In this document: piece after piece, positions 35,102-43,479 of the stretch | Layout: each line of letters begins with the position of its first letter | Position numbering within the stretch: position 1 is the first letter of the stretch | Source: Sphingomonas sp. Leaf9 | GTDB lineage: Bacteria; Pseudomonadota; Alphaproteobacteria; Sphingomonadales; Sphingomonadaceae | Direction: 5' to 3' | DNA: 64,000 nucleotides | Assembly: GCF_001421355.1 (NCBI RefSeq) | Contig: NZ_LMKC01000002.1 | Location: 617,720-681,719 of the forward strand | Notes under the pieces: model-generated | What the model saw: only the letters and a program-made list of their open reading frames with translations | What the model was told of the DNA's origin: nothing | Databases searched by the model: none | Position numbers and translations under genes: made by a program

Positions 35102-36331
35102 ATGCATCATCGTTTCGCCCTTGCGCCGCTCGTGATCCTGCTTGCCACGCCGGCGGTATCCGCACCGCGGCAGTCGCCGCCTGTGAAAGTCCTGAACGCA
35201 CTGTCCCAATGGACGATGCAGCCCGATGCCGTGCGGCGGAACGATGCGCCGGTCCTTCGCCGATCCTTGTCAAAGGCGGAGGCGGACGTCGCTGTCGACC
35301 TGCTGGCTGCCGCGCGTGCGCGCAGCGTTGCGACCGAAGACCGTCAGGCGATGGCGGCAAAGGCGATCACGCTCGGCGACAAGACGCTCCGGTGGGAAAG
35401 CAGGACGTTCGGCAATGCGCCGTTCGGCAAGCGCAGCCTGTGGATTTCGATGCATGGCGGCGGCAATGCCGCACCGGCGGTGAACGACCAGCAATGGCGC
35501 AACCAGATCGGGCTCTATCAACCGGCAGAGGGCATCTACCTCGCGCCGCGCGCGCCGACCGATACATGGAATTTGTGGCACGAGACGCATATCGACCCGC
35601 TGTTCCAGCGGCTGATCGATGCGCAGGTCGCGATCAACGGCGTCGATCCCAATCGCGTCTACCTGCTCGGCTATTCGGCCGGGGGTGACGGGGTGTGGCA
35701 GCTGGCGCCGCGCATGGCGGATCGGTTCGCGGCGGCGGCGATGATGGCGGGCCATCCGAACGAGGCCGGCGTCGCGGGCCTTCGCAACCTGCCGTTCGCG
35801 ATCTTCATGGGCGGGGCGGACGCCGCCTATGACCGCAACCGGATCGCGGCGGAAAAGGGCGCGGAGCTGGACAAGCTGCATGCGGCCGATCCGGGCGGCT
35901 ATGTGTCGATGACGCGCATCTATCCGGGGCTGCCGCATTGGATGAACCGCAAGGATGCCGAAGCCTTGCCATGGATGGCGCAGTTTACCCGCAATCCTTG
36001 GCCGAAGCGGATCGTGTGGGTGCAGGACGACGTGACCCATGACCGCTTCTACTGGCTGCAACTTCCCAATGGGAATCTGGCCAAGGCGGACGACCGGATC
36101 GACGCACGGGTCGAGGGGCAGGCGATCACGATAGACGGCGCGGTGCCCGCTGGGCTGACGCTGCTCCTGTCCGACAAACTGGTCGATCTCGATCGGCCGG
36201 TGCGGGTGACCATTAATGGCCGGTCGGTGTTTGCGGGCAAGGTCCCGCGCACCGCCGCCGCGATCCGCCGTTCGCTGGAGGAACGGATGGATGCGGCGTC
36301 AGCGGCGACAGCGTTGCTGGTCCTGCGATAA
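35102..36331 (+). CDS. Secreted alpha/beta hydrolase, PHB-depolymerase/esterase-like
   Basis: This 409-residue protein has a signal peptide (MHHRFALAPLVILLATPAVSA). The hydrolase core has SLWISMHGGGNAAP (oxyanion loop), the nucleophile elbow GYSAGGDG, a MAGHPNEAG stretch, a candidate acid in GGADAAYDRN and a His in GLPHWMNRKDA. It resembles dienelactone-hydrolase/LpqC-type poly(3-hydroxybutyrate) depolymerases, and a C-terminal domain of about 90 residues follows. The substrate is unknown. It is convergent with the phosphatase gene, seven bases apart. Confidence 0.83.
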   Translation: MHHRFALAPLVILLATPAVSAPRQSPPVKVLNALSQWTMQPDAVRRNDAPVLRRSLSKAEADVAVDLLAAARARSVATEDRQAMAAKAITLGDKTLRWESRTFGNAPFGKRSLWISMHGGGNAAPAVNDQQWRNQIGLYQPAEGIYLAPRAPTDTWNLWHETHIDPLFQRLIDAQVAINGVDPNRVYLLGYSAGGDGVWQLAPRMADRFAAAAMMAGHPNEAGVAGLRNLPFAIFMGGADAAYDRNRIAAEKGAELDKLHAADPGGYVSMTRIYPGLPHWMNRKDAEALPWMAQFTRNPWPKRIVWVQDDVTHDRFYWLQLPNGNLAKADDRIDARVEGQAITIDGAVPAGLTLLLSDKLVDLDRPVRVTINGRSVFAGKVPRTAAAIRRSLEERMDAASAATALLVLR

Positions 36332-36338
36332 GGCGGAG

Positions 36339-38009
36339 TTACTTGCAGGTCGATCCCGTACCCGGATTGAGGTCGAGGCAGCGGCCGTCGATCTCGTTCT
36401 TCGGCACGTTCAGCCCGATCGTCGCGGCTAGCGTCGGCAGGATGTCAACCGTCTCCACGCCGAACGGCTCCTCGAACCCGCCGGCCCCCTTGCGCCAGAA
36501 CAGGATGGGCACGCGCCGGTCATAGTCCCAGAAGCTGCCGTGCGTCGCGACCGCGCTGCCCACGACCGGATGCGGCAGGGTCAGCACGCGCGGCTTCATC
36601 GCCACCAGCAGGTCGCCCGAGCGCGGCGGGTAATAGGAGGCGCGGGCACGCTCGATCAGCGACCAGGTTTCGGGCGGGGTGTTCGGCACGGTCGTCGCGA
36701 GGATCTGCGCACGGGTGAAGACCGCCTGCGTCTGCGGATGCGCAGCGAACATTGCGATCGCCTCGCGCTCGACCGCGGCCTTTTGCGCCGGGGTCAGCTT
36801 GATGTCGTACCAGACATCGCCATTGACCGCGCCGAACAGAATCGGGCCGGGGATGCCGAGCTTCTTGCCGATCGCTGCACCGATCGCCTCGACGGTCAGT
36901 TCGCCGTCCTGCCGCACCGCCTGCGGAATCGCGTGTTCGGCATGGCGTTCGCTGGCATCGCTGCCGCCATGGTCGGCGGTCAGCACGACCTGATAATCGA
37001 CGCCGGTTGCGTCCAGCACCTTGAAGAATTCGCCGAGACTCTGGTCGAGCGAGGTCAGCTGCAGGCACATCTCGCTGCCTTCGGTGCCATAGCCATGGCC
37101 GACATAATCGGTGGCCGACGCGCCGATCGAGATGATGTCAGTCTGCGGTCCCCGGCCCAGCTTCATGTCCTGGATAAGCCCGGCGGCGAGCGCGAGGACG
37201 GCAGCGTCATATTCGGGCGAGCGGCGGAAATTGTTCACGGCGCCCGCGTCGCGCGCGAAGCGGCCGGTGCCGATCGTCTTGCCGGCGACCGATACGGCGC
37301 GGGCGAGCGGCTGGCAAAAGGTTGGCAGCGTCATTGGCGGCTGCGCGGTCGCGATCTGCTTTGCCACGGCGGCATTGGCGCGGGCGACCACCGGCGGCAT
37401 CGTGCGCCCGGCATAGCTGGTGAAGCCGTCCTTGCCGAACCACCACAGCTCGTCAACCTTGTGCCCGCCCATCATCACCGCCGCGCGGTCTTTTCCGGCG
37501 ACCGATACGACGCGGGTGCGCGGGTCGGCGGCTTTCATCCGTTCGCCCAGCGTCGGCACAATCAGGTGCGTGTCGGACACGGTATAGTCCTTGAAGGTCG
37601 AACCCGCCACGCGCTCGTCCTCGGCGCAATAGACCTTGTGGTCCGGGCGGTTCGTGCTGCGCTGGTCGATCCAGTCGTTGGCGATGATGCCGGTGCGCGC
37701 CGGACGCGCGCCGGTCAGGATCGTCGAATGGCCGGGGCAGGTCTCGGTCGCGGCATGGCTCTGATAGCCCGAGGGGAACACCGCGCCCTGCATCATTCGC
37801 ACAAACCCGCCGGTGAAGCGCGCGCGATATTCGGCGAACAGGTCGGCGGAGAATTGATCGACCGAGATCGCGACGATCAGCTTGGGGGGCGTCGGCGGAT
37901 AGGTCGGCGGTACCGACACGTCGGTCGGCGCCGGGGCGGGCGCGGTGCTCTGCGCCAGGGCGGGGGCGGCGGTGCCGAGCAGCAGCGCGGCGAGGGTCAG
38001 GAAACGCAT
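36339..38009 (-). CDS. PhoK-like secreted alkaline phosphatase
   Basis: This 556-residue protein has a signal peptide (MRFLTLAALLLGTAAPALAQ). It belongs to the nucleotide pyrophosphatase/alkaline phosphatase superfamily: zinc-binding AISVDQFSAD, the nucleophile region ATETCPGHST (Thr88 or Thr90), GIIANDWIDQ, a metal-binding TADHGGSDASERHAEH, and a late ATHGSFWDYDRRVP with further metal ligands. Length and motifs match PhoK of Sphingomonas, a zinc/calcium phosphatase that scavenges phosphate outside the cytoplasm. ATG 38009 follows GGAG. It is divergent from the DsbD-like gene by about 50 bases, so promoters overlap. Confidence 0.88.
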   Translation of the reverse strand: MRFLTLAALLLGTAAPALAQSTAPAPAPTDVSVPPTYPPTPPKLIVAISVDQFSADLFAEYRARFTGGFVRMMQGAVFPSGYQSHAATETCPGHSTILTGARPARTGIIANDWIDQRSTNRPDHKVYCAEDERVAGSTFKDYTVSDTHLIVPTLGERMKAADPRTRVVSVAGKDRAAVMMGGHKVDELWWFGKDGFTSYAGRTMPPVVARANAAVAKQIATAQPPMTLPTFCQPLARAVSVAGKTIGTGRFARDAGAVNNFRRSPEYDAAVLALAAGLIQDMKLGRGPQTDIISIGASATDYVGHGYGTEGSEMCLQLTSLDQSLGEFFKVLDATGVDYQVVLTADHGGSDASERHAEHAIPQAVRQDGELTVEAIGAAIGKKLGIPGPILFGAVNGDVWYDIKLTPAQKAAVEREAIAMFAAHPQTQAVFTRAQILATTVPNTPPETWSLIERARASYYPPRSGDLLVAMKPRVLTLPHPVVGSAVATHGSFWDYDRRVPILFWRKGAGGFEEPFGVETVDILPTLAATIGLNVPKNEIDGRCLDLNPGTGSTCK

Positions 38010-38062
38010 CGGTGAACTCCGCGGACGGTGCATCCGTCTCCAAACTCCGCTACCGGGCGTAC

Positions 38063-40078
38063 ATGACACCGGCAAGAACGCTGTGGCGACTCATCGTCAT
38101 CCTTTCAGCCTTCCTGGCGGCGCTGCCCGCCATGGCGCAGGTGCCGGGGCAGCGGCACGTCCAGATGCGGATCGTTGCGGAAAGCGATACGCCAGCGGCT
38201 GGATCGCGCGTCACGCTGGCGCTGGTGTCGGTGCCTGATGCGGGCTGGCACGGATACTGGAAGAATCCCGGCGCGGTCGGGACCCAGCCGCGACTCGACT
38301 GGACACTGCCGGCCGGCGCGCGGGTCGCCCCGCTGCGCTACCCCGTACCCGAACGGCTGACCGTCGCCGGGATCATCAACTATGTCTATGAACGCCCCTG
38401 GACGATCCTGACCGACCTCGAGCTGCCCGCCGGACTGGCCAAGGGAAGCACGGTGCCGGTGCGTCTCGCCATCGATTATCTGGTCTGCACCCGCGAAATC
38501 TGCGTGCCCGAAAAAGCCGAGCTGTCGACGATGCTGACCATCGGTGACGGGGCGGTCGGTGCCGAACGCCGTGCCGAGTTCGACAAATGGCGGCGCGCGC
38601 TGCCCCGGCCGCTGGGGTCGCCGGCGGTGTTCCAGGCGGGCGAACCGCTCCGACTGCGTGTACCGTTCCCGGCATCGCAGGCGATCGGCGACGCCTATTT
38701 CTTTCCCGAAACCGAAAATGCGATCGATTACGATGCACCGCAGCTCATCCGGCGCGACGGCGACGCGCTGGTTATCGAAACAAAGGGGGTAGGCAAGCCG
38801 GCGGTGATCGAGGGCGTGCTGGCGACCGGCGCGGGGCAGGGCTTCGCCATTCGCGCGACCCCCGGCACGGTCGCGGCGGCGGCCAAACCGGCGCCGGTTC
38901 GTGCCGCGCTGATCGCCTTTGCCGGGGCGCTGCTGGGCGGGCTGCTGCTTAACGTCATGCCCTGCGTCTTTCCGATCCTGAGCCTGAAGGCGCTGAGCCT
39001 GGCGCGGTCGGGCGAGTCGGCGGCGCAGGCGCGGGCGGAGGGCGTGGCCTATACCGCCGGGGCGATCGTCACCTGCATGGCGCTGGGCGGCATCCTGCTG
39101 GCAATCCGCGCGGCGGGTGTCGCGGCGGGCTGGGCGTTCCAGTTGACCGATCCGCGCGTCGTGCTGCTGCTGCTGGTGCTGACCGGCGGGATCGCGTTGA
39201 ACCTCGCTGGCCTGTTCGAGCTGCCGACGCCGCAGGTCGGCAACCGCAGCGGGCGGGGCGGGGCGTTCGCCACCGGCGCGCTGGCGGCGTTCGTCGCGAC
39301 GCCGTGCACCGGGCCGTTCATGGGGGCGGCGCTGGGATCGGCGCTGGTCCTGCCACCGGTTGCGGCGATGGCGGTATTCGCCGGGCTGGGCCTCGGCCTC
39401 GCGCTGCCGTTCCTGTTGCTGGGGTTCGTGCCGGCGCTGCGCCGTCGCCTGCCCAAGCCCGGCGCGTGGATGGATGTGTTTCGTAAAGGCCTGTCGGTGC
39501 CGATGTTCCTGACCGCGCTGGCGCTGGCATGGATCTTGGGGCGGCAGGCCGGGGTCGACGGCATGGCGCTGGGGCTGGCGGCGCTGCTGCTCGCCGGGCT
39601 GGGCCTGTGGTGGACCGGGCGGCGGCAGCTGCGCGGGCGCGACCGGGCATGGTGGCCGGGGATCGCCGCGCTGGTGCTGGCGGTGGCGAGCGCCGCGTTG
39701 GTGCAGCGCGCACCGCCCGCCGGGGCCGCGTCGACCGGCATCGCCGGGGCCGAGCCGTTCAGCGAGGCACGGCTGGCGGCGCTCCGGGCAGAGGGCAAGC
39801 CGGTCTTCGCGTACTTCACCGCCGACTGGTGCCTGACCTGCAAGGTCAACGAACGTGCCGCGATCGAGACGCAGGCGGTCGCCGATGCCTTTGCCAAGGG
39901 CGGGGTCAAGGTGCTGGTGGGCGACTGGACCGATGGCGACCCCGTGCTCGGCCGCTTCATCGAAGGGCATAACCGCGCCGGGGTGCCGCTCTATCTGTGG
40001 TATGCGCCGGGCCAGAACGACGCGCGCGTGCTGCCGCAGGTGCTGACGCCGGCAACCCTGACCGAATTGGTACGATAG
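38063..40078 (+). CDS. DsbD/ScsB-like transmembrane thiol-disulfide reductase
   Basis: This 671-residue protein has a signal peptide, an N-terminal periplasmic domain of about 220 residues with the family phrase GWHGYWKNPGAVG and a CTREIC cysteine pair, about eight membrane helices carrying the two redox cysteines (NVMPCVFPILSLK and FVATPCTGPFMGA), and a C-terminal thioredoxin domain with DWCLTCKVNE. It passes electrons from cytoplasmic thioredoxin to periplasmic proteins. The ATG at 38063 follows no strong ribosome site. The size and N-domain fit the ScsB-like branch more than classical DsbD. Confidence 0.9.
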   Translation: MTPARTLWRLIVILSAFLAALPAMAQVPGQRHVQMRIVAESDTPAAGSRVTLALVSVPDAGWHGYWKNPGAVGTQPRLDWTLPAGARVAPLRYPVPERLTVAGIINYVYERPWTILTDLELPAGLAKGSTVPVRLAIDYLVCTREICVPEKAELSTMLTIGDGAVGAERRAEFDKWRRALPRPLGSPAVFQAGEPLRLRVPFPASQAIGDAYFFPETENAIDYDAPQLIRRDGDALVIETKGVGKPAVIEGVLATGAGQGFAIRATPGTVAAAAKPAPVRAALIAFAGALLGGLLLNVMPCVFPILSLKALSLARSGESAAQARAEGVAYTAGAIVTCMALGGILLAIRAAGVAAGWAFQLTDPRVVLLLLVLTGGIALNLAGLFELPTPQVGNRSGRGGAFATGALAAFVATPCTGPFMGAALGSALVLPPVAAMAVFAGLGLGLALPFLLLGFVPALRRRLPKPGAWMDVFRKGLSVPMFLTALALAWILGRQAGVDGMALGLAALLLAGLGLWWTGRRQLRGRDRAWWPGIAALVLAVASAALVQRAPPAGAASTGIAGAEPFSEARLAALRAEGKPVFAYFTADWCLTCKVNERAAIETQAVADAFAKGGVKVLVGDWTDGDPVLGRFIEGHNRAGVPLYLWYAPGQNDARVLPQVLTPATLTELVR

Positions 40079-40156
40079 CGCGCATACCCGCTTGCCAGCC
40101 CCGATTTCGCAGCGCAGCATACGGAGCATTATCCGTCAGGCGGCGTTGGGGATTGA

Positions 40157-41638
40157 ATGGGGCAGGCGTTCGACGAAATTTGGGGACATGGCGGGCCGGA
40201 TCAACCGCGTACCGACCTGGCGGCACTGGCACGATGGATGCGCGAGGTGCCACCCCATGAGCTGAAACGCCGCCTGCAATCCGCCGAAGCGACCTTTCGC
40301 CAGCTGGGCATCACCTTCGCCGTCTATGGCGACAGCGAGGCGGCGGAGCGGATCATCCCATTCGATATCGTGCCGCGCGTGTTCATGGCCGATGAATGGG
40401 CCCGTCTTTCGCAGGGGCTGATTCAGCGGACACAGGCGATCAACGCCTTTCTCGACGACATCTATGGCGAGCGCCGCATCCTGAAGGCCGGGGTGCTGCC
40501 GCCCGACCTGATCTTCTGCAACAGCCAGTTCCGCCCGGAAATCGCCGGCATCCGCCCGCCGCACGGTGTCTGGGCGCATATCTGCGGAATCGATCTCGTC
40601 CGCACCGGCCCGGACGAATTCTATGTGCTGGAGGACAATGCCCGCACGCCGTCGGGTGTGTCGTACATGCTGGAAAATCGCGAGGCGATGATCCGGCTGT
40701 GCCCCGAACTGTTCCGCAAGTTTCGCGTGGCAGCGGTCGACAGCTATCCCGACAAGCTGCTGGAGACGATGCGATCGGTCGCCCCGCCGGGAGCCGGCGC
40801 GCATCCGACCTGCGTCGTGCTGACGCCGGGGCATTTCAATTCGGCCTATTACGAACACAGCTTCCTCGCCGATTCGATGGGCGTCGAACTAGTGGAGCCG
40901 GCCGACCTGTTGGTCGATGACGATGTAGTATGGATGCAGACCATCGCCGGGCGGGTGCGGGTCGATGTCATCTATCGCCGGATCGACGACGACTTCATCG
41001 ATCCGGTCGTGTTCCGGCCCGAATCGCTGCTGGGTGTGCCGGGCCTGATCGGCGCTTATCGTGCGGGCAATGTCGCGTTGGTCAACGCACCGGGCAACGG
41101 CATCGCCGACGACAAGGCGATCTACAGCTACATGCCCGAAATCGTGCGTTTCTATGCCGAGAGCGAGCCGCTGCTCCCCAATGTCGAGACGTGGCGCTGC
41201 CGTGAGCCCGACGCGCTGAAATACGTCCTTGACCATCTGGACGAGGTGGTGGTGAAGCTGGTCGACGGGTCGGGCGGCTATGGGATGCTGGTCGGCCCGA
41301 CCGCTTCGAAGGCGGAGATCGAGGAATTTCGCCGCGCGCTGATCGCCGAGCCGCAGCGTTACATCGCGCAGCCGACGCTTGCGTTGTCGACGGTGCCGAC
41401 GCTGACCGAGGCGGGTCTGGCCCCGCGCCATGTCGATTTCCGCCCGTTCGTACTGACCGGGGCGGAAACGGTTCAGGTGGTGCCGGGCGGCCTGACCCGC
41501 GTCGCGCTGAAGGAGGGATCGCTGGTCGTCAATTCCAGCCAGGGTGGCGGGACGAAGGACAGTTTCGTGTTGCTCGACGACGGCCCGGTCCAGTCGCAAT
41601 CGCTGGGCGGCCTGACCCAATCCCAGGGAGGGCGCTGA
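40157..41638 (+). CDS. Circularly permuted ATP-grasp protein (DUF404/DUF407)
   Basis: This 493-residue cytoplasmic protein is of the circularly permuted ATP-grasp family: RIIPFDIVPRVF, QRTQAINAFLDDIYG, EFYVLEDNARTPSGVSYMLE, and late VVKLVDGSGGYGMLVGP and GGLTRVALKEGSLVVNSSQGG are conserved family blocks. ATP-grasp enzymes ligate carboxylates to amines or thiols through acyl phosphates. The gene is followed after one base by an alpha-E domain gene and then a transglutaminase-like gene, a recurrent trio predicted to make or modify a peptide, though no product is known. Confidence 0.93.
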   Translation: MGQAFDEIWGHGGPDQPRTDLAALARWMREVPPHELKRRLQSAEATFRQLGITFAVYGDSEAAERIIPFDIVPRVFMADEWARLSQGLIQRTQAINAFLDDIYGERRILKAGVLPPDLIFCNSQFRPEIAGIRPPHGVWAHICGIDLVRTGPDEFYVLEDNARTPSGVSYMLENREAMIRLCPELFRKFRVAAVDSYPDKLLETMRSVAPPGAGAHPTCVVLTPGHFNSAYYEHSFLADSMGVELVEPADLLVDDDVVWMQTIAGRVRVDVIYRRIDDDFIDPVVFRPESLLGVPGLIGAYRAGNVALVNAPGNGIADDKAIYSYMPEIVRFYAESEPLLPNVETWRCREPDALKYVLDHLDEVVVKLVDGSGGYGMLVGPTASKAEIEEFRRALIAEPQRYIAQPTLALSTVPTLTEAGLAPRHVDFRPFVLTGAETVQVVPGGLTRVALKEGSLVVNSSQGGGTKDSFVLLDDGPVQSQSLGGLTQSQGGR

Positions 41639-41639
41639 C

Positions 41640-42578
41640 ATGGCGATGCTGTCGCGCACCGCCGCCTCACTCTATTGGCTGGGTCGCTATGTCGAACGTG
41701 CCGACTTCTTGGCGCGACTGGTCGAGGCGACCGTCCGGCTGGACGCACTGTCGTCGCGGCCGGCGGGCGACGCCGCCTGGGCCAGCGCGCTGGCGGTCAG
41801 CTATACCGAGGACAGCTTCGCCGCCACGGGCCAGAGCGTCTCGCAGGGGTCGGTCGCACGCTTCCTGACCTGCGATCGTAGCCATGCCGGGTCGATCCTG
41901 TGGTGCCTCGACGCCGCGCGCAACAATGCGAAGGCGGTGCGCACCGCACTGACCCGCGACGCGTGGACCGCGATCAACCGCGCATGGATCGTCTTTAACG
42001 CCCCGCGTGGCGAGGAGGGCGAGGATATCCTCAACCTCGTCGAAGCGATCAAGGCCGAGGCGCGCGGGTTCGAAGGCGCGGTGCAGCGCATGATGAAGAA
42101 CGAGGCGACGTGGCTGATCCTGCTCGGCGCCGCGATCGAGCGGGCCGACAATACCGCTCGGCTGATCGACGTCAAATATCACCTGCTGCTGCCCGAGGGC
42201 GAGCGGATCGGTGGCGCGATCGACCGCGACCAGTGGACGACGATCCTGCAGACCGTATCGGCGGTCACCGCCTATCGCTGGCTTTATAGCGAGGGGTTGA
42301 AGCCCGCCAACGTCATCGAACTGCTGCTGTCGCGCGGAGAGGTGCCGCGCAGCCTGGCGGCATGTGTCGATGAATCGGTCGAGATGCTGAACCTGCTGGG
42401 CAAGCGCACCGGTTTTCAGGGCGAGGCGGATCGCATGGCGCGTGCCCGGCTGGCGCGGATGCAGAAGACGCGCGCACACGAGGTGATCGTCAGCGGGCTG
42501 CACGAATATCTTACCGCCTTCATCCGGGAGAATGCGATGCTCGACGCCGCCATCGCCCGCCAGTTCCGCTTCATCTGA
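41640..42578 (+). CDS. Alpha-E domain protein (DUF403)
   Basis: This 312-residue, almost entirely helical protein is named for its alpha-helical Glu-rich motif: LSRTAASLYWLGRYVERAD at the N-terminus and LGAAIERADNTARLIDVKYH in the middle are the duplicated family signatures. It always accompanies the permuted ATP-grasp protein in genomes and is thought to be its partner; the biochemical role is unproven. GGAGG precedes the ATG at 41640, with a second ATG at 41646. The next gene begins at the last base of its stop codon. Confidence 0.92.
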   Translation: MAMLSRTAASLYWLGRYVERADFLARLVEATVRLDALSSRPAGDAAWASALAVSYTEDSFAATGQSVSQGSVARFLTCDRSHAGSILWCLDAARNNAKAVRTALTRDAWTAINRAWIVFNAPRGEEGEDILNLVEAIKAEARGFEGAVQRMMKNEATWLILLGAAIERADNTARLIDVKYHLLLPEGERIGGAIDRDQWTTILQTVSAVTAYRWLYSEGLKPANVIELLLSRGEVPRSLAACVDESVEMLNLLGKRTGFQGEADRMARARLARMQKTRAHEVIVSGLHEYLTAFIRENAMLDAAIARQFRFI

Positions 42579-43369
42579 TGCGGCTGTCGGTCCATCACGA
42601 AACGCGCTACCGCTTCACCAAGCCGCAGGCGCGCATCGTCCAGCTGCTGCGGCTGTTTCCTGGCGATACCAGCCATCAAACGGTGGTGAACTGGCGCATC
42701 GATGTCGATTGCGATGCGCGGTTGCGCGACGGGTATGACGGTTATGGCAACATCACCCGCATGCTCTATGCCGAGGGGCCGGTCGACGCGCTGGTGCTGA
42801 CCGTTTCGGGCGAAGCGTTGTTGACCGAGGATGACGGCCCGATCGAAGGGACGGACGAGCCGTTCCCGCCCGAGCTGTTTCGCCGCGTGACGCCGCTGAC
42901 CCGCGCCGATGCGGTGATCGAGGGGTTGGGGCAGGGCGATGATCTCGACGCCATGACCGCGCTGGCCACTGCGATCCATGCGCGCTGGCCGCTCGACCGC
43001 CGGCCGACGCCGACGATCCGGCCGGCGATCGAGGCGGCGGCCGACCAGCGGCTGGGCCCGCGCGACCTGGCACAGATATTCCTAGCGGGGGCACGGGCAC
43101 GTGGCGTGCCAGCGCGCTATGTATCGGGCTACAGCCTGTCCGGTGACGACGAACGCCGTACTGCCGCGCCCCATGCCTGGGTCGAGGCGCATGTCGCGGG
43201 CGGATGGTATGCATTCGATCCGGCGACCGGCGGGCGGTCGGGGCTGGACCATATCCGGGTCGCGGTTGCGCTGGACGCGGCGGGCGCGGCGCCGATCGCC
43301 GGGGTCCGGATGGGCGCGGGCGACGAGGAACTGGACGTCGACGTCCGGGTAGGCAGCGAGGTGGAATAA
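42578..43369 (+). CDS. Transglutaminase-like protein lacking the catalytic cysteine
   Basis: This 263-residue protein has an N-terminal beta domain (RLSVHHETRYRFTKP) and a transglutaminase-like core. Family blocks GVPARYVSGY, HAWVEAHVAGGWYAFDP (His199, Asp214) are intact. Where active members read GVCQDxAH, this one reads LGPRDLAQ, so position 161 is Pro, and the only cysteine in the protein is Cys45 in the N-terminal domain. It may therefore be a binding partner rather than a protease or cross-linking enzyme. It is the third gene of the ATP-grasp/alpha-E cluster and overlaps the previous stop by one base. Confidence 0.9.
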   Translation: MRLSVHHETRYRFTKPQARIVQLLRLFPGDTSHQTVVNWRIDVDCDARLRDGYDGYGNITRMLYAEGPVDALVLTVSGEALLTEDDGPIEGTDEPFPPELFRRVTPLTRADAVIEGLGQGDDLDAMTALATAIHARWPLDRRPTPTIRPAIEAAADQRLGPRDLAQIFLAGARARGVPARYVSGYSLSGDDERRTAAPHAWVEAHVAGGWYAFDPATGGRSGLDHIRVAVALDAAGAAPIAGVRMGAGDEELDVDVRVGSEVE

Positions 43370-43370
43370 T

Positions 43371-43473
43371 CCGCCCCGCTTGCGGGGAGGGGGACCAGCC
43401 GCAGGCTGGTGGAGGGGGCGGCCCCCCTCCACCACCGCTTTGCGGCGGCGGCCCTCCCCGTGCCGGGGAGGAG
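43371..43473. repeat. Sphingomonad-type intergenic palindromic repeat, copy A
   Basis: This element fills nearly the whole gap between the transglutaminase and pyk genes. It is a chain of hairpins: CCCCGC/GCGGGG (43374-43387), ACCAGCC/GGCTGGT (43394-43410), GGAGGGGG/CCCCCTCC (43411-43430), CCGC/GCGG, and CCTCCCCG/CGGGGAGG (43453-43471). The halves are also complementary over longer range. Copy B lies at 47000-47128. The same words recur between genes in sphingomonads. Confidence 0.85.
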
Positions 43474-43479
43474 TTCAAC

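Noticed and set aside
43371..43473. Possible small RNA gene
   Set aside because: The hairpin chain matches the palindromic intergenic repeat also present at 47000-47128; no promoter or terminator of its own.
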